From: DASUZB01 sp036377075
Lineage (GTDB): Bacteria > Actinomycetota > CALGFH01
Reading direction: 5' to 3'
NCBI GenBank assembly: GCA_036377075.1
Contig: DASUZB010000249.1
Location: forward strand, 1-25,658
DNA length: 25,658 nucleotides
Part shown: positions 1-7,089 of the stretch, piece by piece
Layout: every line of letters starts with the position of its first letter
How positions within the stretch are numbered: position 1 is the stretch's first letter
Position numbers and translations under genes: made by a program
The notes under the pieces: model-generated
Seen by the model: only the letters and a program-made list of their open reading frames with translations
Database searches by the model: none
What the model was told of the DNA's origin: nothing

Positions 1-11
1 CGCCGCTTCGT

Positions 12-79
12 GCGCTGGCTTCCCCCGTCGCTCCGTCGTCGCCAGGGGCTCCTCCGTCGCTCCTCCGTCCAGCCAGCGC
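12..79. repeat. Inverted repeat and tandem direct repeat upstream of rsmD
   Basis: GCGCTGGCT at 12-20 is the exact reverse complement of AGCCAGCGC at 71-79, with a 50-base interval. The interval holds two abutting copies of GCTCCTCCGTC (about 48-69). No gene is supported in 1-163. The region may hold the end of an upstream transcript; the long loop makes it a poor intrinsic terminator. Confidence 0.35.
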
Positions 80-163
80 GCGGCTCCGGGCCACCTCCCT
101 ACGGCGAGCCGGCGTGCGGGCGCCCTGCGATGATGGCCGCGGTCCACGCAGGGAGGTGACTGG

Positions 164-721
164 GTGCGGGTGGTGGCCGGGCGGCTCGGCGGCCGCACGC
201 TGAGGGCTGTGCCCGGGTCGGCGACGCGCCCGACCAGCGACCGGGTGCGCGAGGCGCTGTTCGCCATCCTCGGCGACCGGGTGCCGGGCGCCCGCGTGCT
301 CGACCTGTTCGCCGGCACCGGCGCCCTGGCCATCGAGGCCCTGTCCAGGGGGGCGGCCCACGCCGTGCTGGTCGAGCAGGCCGCCCCGGCGGTGGCGGTG
401 ATCCGGGCCAACCTCGCCGCGCTGGAGCTGACCTCCTCGGCCACGGTGCGCCGCACCCGCGCCGAGACCTACCTGCGCACCCGCCGCGACGGACCCTTCG
501 ACCTGGTCTTCCTCGACCCGCCGTACGCCGTCGGGGTGGGGCTGCTCGCCGGCCTGCTGGCGCGGCTGGGGGAAGGCGCGCTGGCGGCCGGCGCGACGGT
601 GGTGGTGGAGGCGGCGGCGCGCTCCGAGGCGCCGGTGTGGCCGCCCGGGCTGCTCGCCGAGCCCCCGCGGCGCTACGGCGACACCGCCCTCCACCTGGCC
701 GTCTGGTCACCACCCGGCTGA
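164..721 (+). CDS. rsmD: 16S rRNA (guanine966-N2)-methyltransferase RsmD
   Basis: Predicted SAM-dependent enzyme of 185 aa that methylates G966 of 16S rRNA in the small subunit. The Rossmann motif I is seen at residues 46-58 (VLDLFAGTGALAI) and the catalytic DPPY motif at 118-121, preceded by VFL, as in the RsmD family. Length matches the family (about 185-200 aa). The GTG start is chosen because a strong Shine-Dalgarno GGGAGGTGA lies at 151-159, four bases upstream, and because MRVVAGRLGGR is the typical family N-terminus. coaD follows about 127 bases later, the usual actinobacterial pairing. Nothing unusual is seen. Confidence 0.95.
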   Translation: MRVVAGRLGGRTLRAVPGSATRPTSDRVREALFAILGDRVPGARVLDLFAGTGALAIEALSRGAAHAVLVEQAAPAVAVIRANLAALELTSSATVRRTRAETYLRTRRDGPFDLVFLDPPYAVGVGLLAGLLARLGEGALAAGATVVVEAAARSEAPVWPPGLLAEPPRRYGDTALHLAVWSPPG

Positions 722-848
722 GCGCTGCGGCCGCGCCCGGATCCGATACCCTGCAAGTGTTCTAGGCTTGGTTCGGATGCCCGCCGCCAGTGGGCGCGCC
801 TACCCCCTATCCGGCCGAGCCGACGCCGACGTCAGGAGGCCACGACAC

Positions 849-1319
849 GTGCGCATCGCATGCTGCCCAGGCACCTACGACCCGGTGACCAACGGCCACA
901 TCGACATCGTGAGCCGTGCGGCCGCGTGCTTCGACCGCGTGATCGTGGCGGTGGCGATCAACCCGGACAAGCAGCCCATGTTCGGGCTGGAGGAGCGGCT
1001 CGCCATGCTCAAGGAGGCGACCGCCGCCATCACGGGCGTCGAGGTGGACTCGTTCACCGGCCTGCTGGTCGACTACGCCCGTGCCCGCGACGTCACCGCG
1101 ATCGTCAAGGGCCTCCGCGCGATCAGCGACTTCGACTACGAGCTGCAGATGGCGCAGATGAACTACCGCCTCGCCCGGGTCGAGACGCTGTTCATGACCA
1201 CCAACCCGTCCTACTCCTACCTCAGCTCCAGCCTGGTAAAGGAGGTTGCCCGCTACGGCGGTGACGTCAACGGCCTGGTACCGGAGACCGTCGCCGCGCG
1301 GTTGCGCGACCGGCGCTGA
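849..1319 (+). CDS. coaD: Phosphopantetheine adenylyltransferase (PPAT)
   Basis: Predicted to catalyse the fourth step of coenzyme A synthesis: 4'-phosphopantetheine + ATP to dephospho-CoA. The 156-aa product has the nucleotidyltransferase signature near the N-terminus (PGTYDPVTNGH, residues 7-17, with the HxGH-like TNGH) and the C-terminal SYLSSSLVKEVA motif. An upstream in-frame ATG at 768 would add 27 residues unlike any PPAT; the GTG at 849 gives the canonical MRIACCPGTYDP start and has AGGAGG at 834-839, nine bases upstream. Possible -10 hexamers TACCCT (747-752) and TAGGCT (763-768) lie in the gap after rsmD, without a clear -35. Confidence 0.95.
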   Translation: MRIACCPGTYDPVTNGHIDIVSRAAACFDRVIVAVAINPDKQPMFGLEERLAMLKEATAAITGVEVDSFTGLLVDYARARDVTAIVKGLRAISDFDYELQMAQMNYRLARVETLFMTTNPSYSYLSSSLVKEVARYGGDVNGLVPETVAARLRDRR

Positions 1320-1362
1320 CGGCCATGCCCGGCCGGCGGGACTGCTCGCTCCCACGGAGCAG

Positions 1363-1392
1363 TTGAAGAAGCATCGGGCAGTTGGCTACCCT
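1363..1392 (+). promoter_or_regulatory. Promoter of the DUF177-rpmF-rnc operon
   Basis: TTGAAG (1363-1368), an 18-base spacer and TACCCT (1387-1392) form a plausible housekeeping sigma promoter 44 bases after the coaD stop. The predicted start near 1399 falls at the foot of a perfect stem-loop. Confidence 0.55.
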
Positions 1393-1399
1393 TCGCCGA

Positions 1400-1415
1400 G
1401 TGGCCTTCTGGCCAC
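1400..1415 (+). promoter_or_regulatory. 5'-terminal stem-loop in the DUF177-rpmF-rnc leader
   Basis: GTGGCC, loop TTCT, GGCCAC: a perfect six-pair hairpin at or next to the predicted transcription start. An overlapping alternative pairing exists between CACGC (1413-1417) and GCGTG about seven bases later, so the roughly 70-base leader could switch between folds. Whether it regulates or only protects the 5' end is unknown. Confidence 0.4.
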
Positions 1416-1471
1416 GCTGGCTTGGCGTGCCCGGCCGCGCCGGCCATCCCGCACGACCCGCGTCTCGAATC

Positions 1472-2077
1472 ATGTCCAACAAGACAGCCGCACCATCGCT
1501 CGTGGTGCACGTCCGCGAGCTGCTGAAGCACCCGGGAGCACACCGCCACGTGGTCCTGCGTGGCGTGCTGCCCGGCGTCACCAGCCCGGTGGCGAGGGTA
1601 CCCGCCGACGTCCCCGTCCTCGTGGAGGCCGAGGTCGAGAGCGTCGTCGAGGGCCTCCTCGTCAGCGGCGAGGTCAGCACGACCGCGACCGTGAGCTGCG
1701 TGCGCTGCCTGGCCGAACGCCGGCAGGAGGTGCACGTCGACGTGCAGGAGCTGTTCGCGCTGGACTCCCGGGAGGCCGAGGAGGAGGGCTACGCCGTCCT
1801 GCCCGACGACCGGCTCCCGCTGGACACGATGGTGCGCGACGCGCTCGTGCTGGCCTTCCCGTTCTCCCCGCTGTGCCGTCCCGACTGCGCCGGGCTGTGC
1901 CCGGTCTGCGGCGCCAACCGGAACGAGGTCGACTGCGGCCACGACGCAGGCGTCGTCGACGAGCGCTGGGACGCGCTCGCCGGCCTGCGCGAGCAGCTCG
2001 CCCGCGAAGGCGGCGCCGAGTTGGGAGGCCGCCAAGCTCCTACCGAGGAGGAAGACGATGCCCGTCCCCAAGCGTAA
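1472..2077 (+). CDS. yceD: DUF177 / YceD family protein
   Basis: A 201-aa member of the DUF177 (YceD) family, almost always encoded just before rpmF. The family is linked to 23S rRNA/large-subunit biogenesis, but its exact action is not settled. Visible features are a CVRC pair in the middle and a C-terminal zinc-ribbon-like cluster (CRPDCAGLCPVCG, then CGH), common in Gram-positive members. The ATG at 1472 (MSNKTAAPS) is preferred over upstream in-frame starts that lie in the structured leader, although its Shine-Dalgarno is weak. The last 20 bases overlap rpmF in another frame, so the acidic tail EEEDDARPQA is encoded by DNA that also supplies the rpmF ribosome binding site and start. Confidence 0.85.
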   Translation: MSNKTAAPSLVVHVRELLKHPGAHRHVVLRGVLPGVTSPVARVPADVPVLVEAEVESVVEGLLVSGEVSTTATVSCVRCLAERRQEVHVDVQELFALDSREAEEEGYAVLPDDRLPLDTMVRDALVLAFPFSPLCRPDCAGLCPVCGANRNEVDCGHDAGVVDERWDALAGLREQLAREGGAELGGRQAPTEEEDDARPQA

Positions 2078-2234
2078 GACGCCGCGTTCGAAGACGCGTG
2101 CGCGCAAGTCGCAGTGGAAGCTTGCCGCACCGACCTATGCGGCCTGCCCGCAGTGTCGGCAAGCCAAGCTGCCGCACGCCGTCTGCCAGAACTGTGGGTA
2201 CTACGGTGGGCGCCAGGTCGTCGAGGTTGACTAA
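2058..2234 (+). CDS. rpmF: 50S ribosomal protein L32
   Basis: A 58-aa small ribosomal protein of the large subunit. It begins MPVPKRKTPRSKTRARKSQW, the standard basic L32 N-terminus, and ends in a zinc ribbon CPQC ... CQNC (residues 30-33 and 43-46) followed by GYYGGRQVV. The start ATG follows GAGGAGGAAG at 2045-2054. The gene begins 20 bases inside DUF177, and the rnc start (TTG 2227) lies inside its last codons, so the three genes are probably translationally coupled. Confidence 0.95.
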   Translation: MPVPKRKTPRSKTRARKSQWKLAAPTYAACPQCRQAKLPHAVCQNCGYYGGRQVVEVD

Positions 2235-3183
2235 GCGCCTGCCGATCGAGAAGGCGCTCGGCGTCCGGTTCGGCAACCAGGAGCTCTACATCTGGGCCTT
2301 CACGCACCGGTCGTACGCCTACGAGAACGGCGGCCTGCCCACGAACGAGCGGCTGGAGTTCCTCGGCGACGCGGTGCTCGGCCTGGTCGTGACGGACATC
2401 ATCTACCGGGCCTTCCCCGCCCTCCCCGAGGGCCAGCTCGCCAAGCTCAGGGCCGCCACCGTCAACATGAACGTGCTCGCCGACGTGGCCCGCGAGCTCG
2501 GCGTCGGCGCGGCGGTGCAGCTCGGCCGCGGCGAGGAGCTGTCGGGTGGTCGCGACAAGTCCTCCATCCTGGCCGACACCCTCGAGGCCATCCTCGGCGC
2601 GGTCTACCTCGACAAGGGCCTTCCCCGGGCTGCCGGGCTGATCCGCCGCCTGTTCGAGAAGCGGGTGATGGAGGCGGCCGGGCGGGGCGCGGCGCTCGAC
2701 TACAAGACCTCGCTGCAGGAGCTGGCCGCCTCGAGCCTCGGTGGGATGCCGTCCTACTCGATCGAGGAGGAGGGACCCGACCACGCCAAGCGCTTCACCG
2801 CCACCGTCTCGGTCGCCGGCGTGGCGTACGGCAGCGGCAAGGGCCGCTCCAAGAAGGAGGCCGAGCAGAACGCGGCGCAGGAGGCCTTCGAGACGCTGGC
2901 CGCCTCGCGCATGGTCGCGGGAACCGCCGAGGGCGACCATGCCGACGTGGTCGCGGCCGGTGCGACCGCTCCGGCCGATGCCGGGGGCAAGGACGGGACC
3001 GGTGAGGCCGGCGCGACGGCCTCGGGGTCGGTCGCCGCGGGAACGGGCGCCGTGCAGGTCAACGGGCAGCGGACCGGCCGCGCCAAGCGCCGCCGCGGCC
3101 GCGCCGCCGCCGAGCAGCAGGCCGGCGCGTCGGCTTCGGCGGGACCGGAAGCGCGCGACGGCGAAGAGTCGTCGTCGGGCTGA
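2227..3183 (+). CDS. rnc: Ribonuclease III with long basic/Ala-rich C-terminal tail
   Basis: Double-stranded RNA endonuclease for rRNA precursor and mRNA processing, 318 aa. The nuclease domain has NERLEFLGDAVL at 40-51 and DKSSILADTLEA at 110-121, giving the expected metal ligands E41, D48, D117 and E120. The dsRNA-binding domain runs from about 159 to 225, with KKEAEQNAAQEAF near its end. About 90 residues follow that RNase III (usually 225-250 aa) lacks: Ala/Gly-rich, then a basic run (RAKRRRGRAAAE) and an Ala/Ser/Glu end. The TTG at 2227 gives MTKRLPIEKALGVRF and overlaps the rpmF stop by eight bases; in-frame GTGs at 2194 and 2206 are alternatives. The long open frame upstream of 2194 is a shadow of DUF177. 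Confidence 0.93.
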   Translation: MTKRLPIEKALGVRFGNQELYIWAFTHRSYAYENGGLPTNERLEFLGDAVLGLVVTDIIYRAFPALPEGQLAKLRAATVNMNVLADVARELGVGAAVQLGRGEELSGGRDKSSILADTLEAILGAVYLDKGLPRAAGLIRRLFEKRVMEAAGRGAALDYKTSLQELAASSLGGMPSYSIEEEGPDHAKRFTATVSVAGVAYGSGKGRSKKEAEQNAAQEAFETLAASRMVAGTAEGDHADVVAAGATAPADAGGKDGTGEAGATASGSVAAGTGAVQVNGQRTGRAKRRRGRAAAEQQAGASASAGPEARDGEESSSG

Positions 3184-3301
3184 CCGGGGATCGCGTACGA
3201 ACTGAGTAGAGTTCGCGGTTTTCGCCGGTCGGGGTGAACCGTTGGGCATCGGCCTGCCGTATGGCCCGACGCCGGGTCGTCGACGAGCAGGCGGAGGTTC
3301 C

Positions 3302-3607
3302 ATGCGGATCGCCGACGGGGGCGGCAGCATCCAGGTCGCGCCGTCCGCCTTGGGGGCGTTGGCCCGGCGGCTGCACGCCGAGGCCGCCCGGACGGAGCAG
3401 GTGGCGGCGGGCGGCGGCCGCGCGGACGTGACGACGGGGTGCCCGCAGGTCGATGCCGCGCTCGCCGCGTACGCCGGGGCGTGGACGGCGCAGGTCCTGG
3501 CGCTCGCGCGTGCAACCGGCCAGGCGGCGCGGTCGGTGGCGGTCGCCTCGGCCGGGTACCTGACCACCGACGCTGCGGCGATGCCCGGCCCGGAAGGCGA
3601 CCGGTGA
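3302..3607 (+). CDS. EspC/WXG-like small type VII secretion-associated protein
   Basis: A 101-aa helical, Ala-rich protein resembling EspC-like (DUF2580-type) partners of type VII secretion substrates. Seen: a central Trp in GAWTAQ (W61) and, near the C-terminus, YLTTD (residues 86-90), which fits the YxxxD/E export signal. Inference: it pairs with the toxin-like protein encoded next and acts as its export partner. ATG 3302 is chosen because GGAGGT lies just upstream; an in-frame ATG at 3242 would add 20 residues without family character. The stop overlaps the next GTG by four bases (GTGA), so the genes are co-translated. No ESX/type VII machinery is encoded in the window. Confidence 0.65.
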   Translation: MRIADGGGSIQVAPSALGALARRLHAEAARTEQVAAGGGRADVTTGCPQVDAALAAYAGAWTAQVLALARATGQAARSVAVASAGYLTTDAAAMPGPEGDR

Positions 3608-4782
3608 GCCCCGCCGGGCCGGAACCCGCCGGCGACCCGCTGGCCGGCCTGCCGCTGCCGCCGTGGCACCCGGAGCCACTCAGCCGCGCCGCGGCGGCGC
3701 AGCGGGCCGCGGCCGGTGCGCTCACCGGCGTGGCGTCGCGCGCCCACGCCGCCGTGGCCGGCGTCGTCGGCCCGGCCTGGACCGGCATGGCGGCCACCTC
3801 GGCCGGCCAACTCCTCGCCCGGCTCGCCGCCGCGCACGACGACGCCGCCCGCCACGCCGAGGCCGCCGCCGCGACGCTGGAGGCCTGCGCCGCGACCTGG
3901 GAGCACGCTCGTGGCACCTACCAGCAGGCCCGCCGCCTCGCCGACGAGGCCCTCCGCGAGGAGCAGGCCGGCTACACCAGCCCGCTGCGCCCCCGCGCGG
4001 GGGCGCTGGCCAGGCAGGCGATCGACGAGGTCCAGCAGGCAGCCCGCAGTGCCGCCGCGGCGCTGGACGCCCACGCCCGCGCTTTGGCCCCCGTACCGCC
4101 GCCACCGGTCCCGCATCGCGACCACGGCAAGCCCTGGTACGAGCACGTGCTCAGCTGGCTCGGCGACCGTAGCGAGGACCTGGCCGGCGCCGGCCGGTCG
4201 CTGCTGAACTTCGGCGGCTACGCCACCACCCACCCTGGCCGAACCCTTGGGCTGGCGGGCGACGCCGCCGGCATCGCCCTGGGCCTCATGGGCATCGCCG
4301 CAGGCACCGGCGGCGAGCTCGTCGGCGCCGCCGCCGACACCTCCATCGTCGGCCTCCCAATCGGCATCCCGCTCAACGCCGCCAGCGCCGGCCTGATCTT
4401 CTCCGGCGCCACCGTCACCGGCGTGAGCGCCCTCAAGGCCAACCAGGACCTGGGCGCCATGTGGGCCGAAGCCCAGTCCGAATCGTCCGGCGGCGCCGGG
4501 CACCCACCGCCGAGTGCCGGTCGTTCGGTGGACGAGATCCTGTCCGGGCTGCGTGCGGGCCGCAACACTCCCAACCTTGAGGTCGACACGGCAGGGGAGT
4601 TGCATGCCGTGTTCGACGAGTTGAGCGCCGGTGGGACACCCGTCCATAGCGGCTATCCCGGAAAGCTGGTGGAACTGGCGGACGGCACGCGGGTTGGGTT
4701 GCGAGGCACGAGCCGGTCGGGAGGCGAGACAATCGACGTGTTCAAGCCGGACGGCTCCTACCGTAAGGTCCATCTCCCATGA
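3604..4782 (+). CDS. WXG-type putative polymorphic toxin
   Basis: A 392-aa protein in three parts. Residues 25-165 form an Ala-rich helical hairpin with PAWTG at 58-61 (WXG-type motif), and continue to a Pro-rich hinge at 162-170. Residues 213-278 are hydrophobic and Gly-rich, like the membrane-active or stalk segment of many secreted toxins. Residues 308-392 form a compact polar domain (SVDEILSGL ... YPGKLVEL ... GTRVGLRGTSRSGG ... GSYRKVHLP) with conserved-looking K354, R363, R367, S369, S372, G373-G374 and H390, of the kind used by small RNases; I cannot name the family. The start GTG follows GGAAGG and overlaps the partner gene. The stop overlaps the next ATG (ATGA), the classical toxin-immunity arrangement. 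Toxic activity is inferred, not shown. Confidence 0.6.
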   Translation: MSPAGPEPAGDPLAGLPLPPWHPEPLSRAAAAQRAAAGALTGVASRAHAAVAGVVGPAWTGMAATSAGQLLARLAAAHDDAARHAEAAAATLEACAATWEHARGTYQQARRLADEALREEQAGYTSPLRPRAGALARQAIDEVQQAARSAAAALDAHARALAPVPPPPVPHRDHGKPWYEHVLSWLGDRSEDLAGAGRSLLNFGGYATTHPGRTLGLAGDAAGIALGLMGIAAGTGGELVGAAADTSIVGLPIGIPLNAASAGLIFSGATVTGVSALKANQDLGAMWAEAQSESSGGAGHPPPSAGRSVDEILSGLRAGRNTPNLEVDTAGELHAVFDELSAGGTPVHSGYPGKLVELADGTRVGLRGTSRSGGETIDVFKPDGSYRKVHLP

Positions 4783-5123
4783 ACTTCATCGAAGCGCTCG
4801 CCAGGGACATCCTCCGCGCGGGCCGGGATGACTGGGTCCCGCTCGCCGCCGTCGACGGGTACGCGCGCCAGCTCGGGGCCGAAACGGACGAGCAGGCCAG
4901 GGGCATTGGCATGGCGGCCATCCGGGAGCTCGTGACGGCAGACCTGGTCGAGCTCGGAGACGTGACCGATGGCGGCTTCTTTCCCTGGGACCTGCCCGCG
5001 GAAGTGGCGCTGGAGCGCATCGAAGGCGCCTGGCATGGACCGGACAGGAACGAATGGGGCTTCGCCTGCTGGTTGCGCAACACGCCCCATGGCGACGAGC
5101 TCGCCCGGGGATCGCGCTCCTGA
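4779..5123 (+). CDS. Putative immunity protein for the adjacent toxin
   Basis: A 114-aa cytosolic, acidic protein with no signal peptide or membrane segment. It begins MNFIEALARDILRAG and has a C-terminal block with Trp residues and a GGFFPWDLPAEVALERI ... CWLRNTPHGDELA pattern (about residues 65-110), a layout I associate with small immunity proteins of polymorphic toxin loci. The ATG overlaps the toxin stop by four bases, so the two are made in step. The call rests mainly on context: small, acidic, last in an overlapping triplet, directly after a toxin-like C-terminal domain. It could instead be an unrelated regulator. Confidence 0.55.
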   Translation: MNFIEALARDILRAGRDDWVPLAAVDGYARQLGAETDEQARGIGMAAIRELVTADLVELGDVTDGGFFPWDLPAEVALERIEGAWHGPDRNEWGFACWLRNTPHGDELARGSRS

Positions 5124-5169
5124 GCTTCAGGGGCCATCCGCTCGCCGCTAGGCCAGCGGGTGCCGTCAG

Positions 5170-5175
5170 TACACT
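5170..5175 (+). promoter_or_regulatory. -10 hexamer TACACT of the Fpg-family gene
   Basis: TACACT ends ten bases before the ATG at 5186, so the mRNA would have a leader of only three to four bases. No clear -35 is seen. This gives the glycosylase its own promoter after the toxin cassette. A small stem (CCGCT 5145-5149, AGCGG 5155-5159) lies just upstream. Confidence 0.4.
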
Positions 5176-5185
5176 GAGTCTCGCC

Positions 5186-6034
5186 ATGCCAGAGCTGCCC
5201 GAGCTGGACGTGCTGCGGGAGAACCTGGCCGCGCAGCTCACCGGGGCTTCGGTGGCGGCGGTGCGGGTGCTCTCGGTGGCCGCGCTGAAGACCTTCGACC
5301 CGCCGTTGGAGACGCTCGTCGGGCGGGCGGTCAGTGGTGCCGGGCGGCGCGCCAAGTACGTCTGGCTGGAGTTCAACGGCTGGTTTCTGGTGACGCACCT
5401 GTCGCTCGGGGGGCGCATGGTCCTCGGGCAGAAGCCGCCAGCGCGCAAGGTCGGGGTGCTGGCGGTCGAGTTCGCCGACGGCCGCGTGCTCGGCGTCACC
5501 GAGGGCGGCACCCAGCGCCGCGCCGCGGTCTGGTTGGTGGACGACCCCGAGAAGGTCCCGGCCCTCGCCGGGCTCGGCCCCGAGCCGCTCGACCCCGACT
5601 TCACCGTCGAGCGGCTCGCCGCGATCCTGGCGACCGGCGGCCACACCCTCAAGGGCATGCTCACCGACCAGCGGGGCATGGCCGGCGTCGGCAACGCCTG
5701 GAGCGACGACGTCCTGCACCGCGCGCGCCTCTCGCCCTTCGCCCGGCCCGACCGGCTCGACCAGGAGGAGCTGGCGCGGCTGCACGCCGCCCTCGTGGGC
5801 GTGCTCAGCGAGGCGCGCGGCGCCCTCGCCGAGCAGGTCGACGGCGAGGTGGCCATCCCCAAGGCAGCCACGCGGCACTTCGCCGTGCACGGCCGCGCCG
5901 GCGCGGCCTGCTTCGTCTGCGGCGACACCATCCGCTCGGTGTGGATGGGGGAGCGGGAGACGTCGTACTGCCCGACCTGCCAGACCGGCGGGCGCATCCT
6001 CGCCGACCGGCGCCGCTCGCGGTTCCTCCGCTGA
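5186..6034 (+). CDS. Fpg/Nei-family DNA glycosylase (non-classical)
   Basis: Bifunctional base-excision glycosylase/AP lyase family, 282 aa, acting on oxidised bases in DNA. P2 and E3 of MPELPELDVL are the catalytic pair. K57 (RRAKYVWLE), N170 (GVGNAW) and a C-terminal zinc finger (C242-C245 ... C262-C265, with R257 before the second pair) are all present. The void-filling DPRRFG loop of classical MutM is replaced by a GTQRRAAVW-type sequence, and HLGMSG is replaced by HLSLGG. This matches a second actinobacterial Fpg/Nei subfamily that also carries the ALKTFDPPL stretch near residue 35. The position between rnc and smc is normally held by mutM. ATG 5186 is fixed by Pro2; an upstream in-frame ATG at 5054 lies inside the immunity gene. 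Confidence 0.88.
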   Translation: MPELPELDVLRENLAAQLTGASVAAVRVLSVAALKTFDPPLETLVGRAVSGAGRRAKYVWLEFNGWFLVTHLSLGGRMVLGQKPPARKVGVLAVEFADGRVLGVTEGGTQRRAAVWLVDDPEKVPALAGLGPEPLDPDFTVERLAAILATGGHTLKGMLTDQRGMAGVGNAWSDDVLHRARLSPFARPDRLDQEELARLHAALVGVLSEARGALAEQVDGEVAIPKAATRHFAVHGRAGAACFVCGDTIRSVWMGERETSYCPTCQTGGRILADRRRSRFLR

Positions 6035-6210
6035 GCCGCCGGCTGCCGTTCTTCCGTTTCTGCGAGAGACTACGTTGGGTGCAGCAGAACTGCCCCCACC
6101 CGCCGCTACCGGAGAGGTCGTCACCGCCAGCTCGTTTCGCTGGTCGCGCACCTGGAAACAGATCCGGCACGGGAACTGGCACCCTGTGACCGGGAAGGGA
6201 GCCGAGAGGA
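6035..6210 (+). other. Gene-free interval before the L,D-transpeptidase
   Basis: This 176-base interval was read on both strands. Long open frames cross it but look like shadows of the flanking genes. I compared it with the c-di-AMP (ydaO), cobalamin and c-di-GMP riboswitch consensus sequences and found no match. No confident promoter or terminator is seen. Confidence 0.4.
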
Positions 6211-7035
6211 GTGTCCGTCCTGATGCCATCGCGCCGGCCCGCGCCCTGGCTCCTGATCACCGTCCTCGCCCTCGCCGCGGCCGGGTGCGCGCACAAGTCC
6301 GAGGCCCCCACCACGCAGCCGTCGCCCATCGGCGTCACCCCCGGCGCTCCGGACACCGCCGCGGCCCCGGGACCGGCCGCTGCCGCGCCGGCGCCACCGA
6401 AGGCGCCCACCGCGGTGGCGTGGGCCGCCCAGGCGGCCACGGACGTGACCGCCTGGTTCGCGCCCGACGGCAAGCGCGTGCTCGGCGTGTTCCCGGCGAA
6501 GCAGCCCTCGGGCGACCGCACCGTCTTCCTGCTCGACCAGCCGTCCGGCGCGGCCGGCGCGAGCGCCAGGGCACGCGGCTGGCTTCGGGTACGGCTGCCG
6601 CGCCGTCCCAACGGCTCGACCGGGTGGATCAAGGGCTCGCAGGTCCGCCTGGCGCCCCTGCAGCGGCGCGTCGACGTCGACCTCTCGGCCCGCCAGCTCA
6701 CCATGTACCAGCTCGACCGGATGGTGCGCCGCTGGCCGGTGGCGGTCGGCCGCCCGTCGACGCCCACCCCGACCGGGCACTTCTACATCACCATCAAGCT
6801 CAGGCCGCCCGCCATCTCGAGCGTCTACGGCGCCTGGGCGCTGGGACTCTCCGGCTTCTCCAACGTGCTCGACCAGTTCGGCACCGGCGACGGCCAGATC
6901 GCCCTGCACGGCACGTCGAACATCGGCTCGGTCGGCAGCGCCGTGTCCCACGGCTGCGTGCGCATGGACAACGGGGCGATCAGTGCCCTCGCCGAGATCC
7001 TGCCCCTCGGCACCCCGGTCACCATCCACGCGTGA
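6211..7035 (+). CDS. L,D-transpeptidase lipoprotein (YkuD domain)
   Basis: Predicted periplasmic/cell-surface enzyme of 274 aa that makes 3-3 peptidoglycan cross-links. Residues 1-25 form a basic then hydrophobic signal peptide ending at LAAAGC, so C26 is a plausible lipid-modified Cys, though the -3 residue is Ala rather than Leu. A Pro/Ala-rich linker (30-70) and a small SH3-like stretch around residues 105-150 (GWLRVRLP ... GWIKGSQVRL) precede the YkuD domain. That domain has H233 (ALHGTS) and SHGCVRM with catalytic C249 and H247. Start: GTG 6211 (GGAAGGGA about ten bases upstream) or ATG 6223 (GAGAGGAG upstream); both keep the signal peptide. Confidence 0.9.
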   Translation: MSVLMPSRRPAPWLLITVLALAAAGCAHKSEAPTTQPSPIGVTPGAPDTAAAPGPAAAAPAPPKAPTAVAWAAQAATDVTAWFAPDGKRVLGVFPAKQPSGDRTVFLLDQPSGAAGASARARGWLRVRLPRRPNGSTGWIKGSQVRLAPLQRRVDVDLSARQLTMYQLDRMVRRWPVAVGRPSTPTPTGHFYITIKLRPPAISSVYGAWALGLSGFSNVLDQFGTGDGQIALHGTSNIGSVGSAVSHGCVRMDNGAISALAEILPLGTPVTIHA

Positions 7036-7077
7036 CGCCGCGGGGCGACGGAGCCCGGGTCCCGCCAGGGCGAGCGC

Positions 7078-7083
7078 TATCCT
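7078..7083 (+). promoter_or_regulatory. -10 hexamer TATCCT for leaderless acyP mRNA
   Basis: TATCCT is followed by exactly six bases and then ATG (7090), which puts the expected transcription start on the A of the start codon. There is no Shine-Dalgarno before acyP, in keeping with leaderless translation, which is common in actinobacteria. No -35 consensus is seen. Confidence 0.5.
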
Positions 7084-7089
7084 TGCGGC

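Noticed and set aside
1246..2226. Very long open frame extending rnc upstream
   Set aside because: It runs through DUF177 and rpmF in another frame and encodes Arg/Pro-rich sequence; high GC removes stop codons.
3198..3215. SOS (LexA) box-like dyad CGAAC...GTTCG
   Set aside because: The spacer is eight bases; actinobacterial LexA boxes need four (GAACNNNNGTTC).
6035..6210. Possible riboswitch before the L,D-transpeptidase
   Set aside because: Fragments such as GGGAACTGGC recall cobalamin or ydaO elements, but the conserved boxes and their order are absent.
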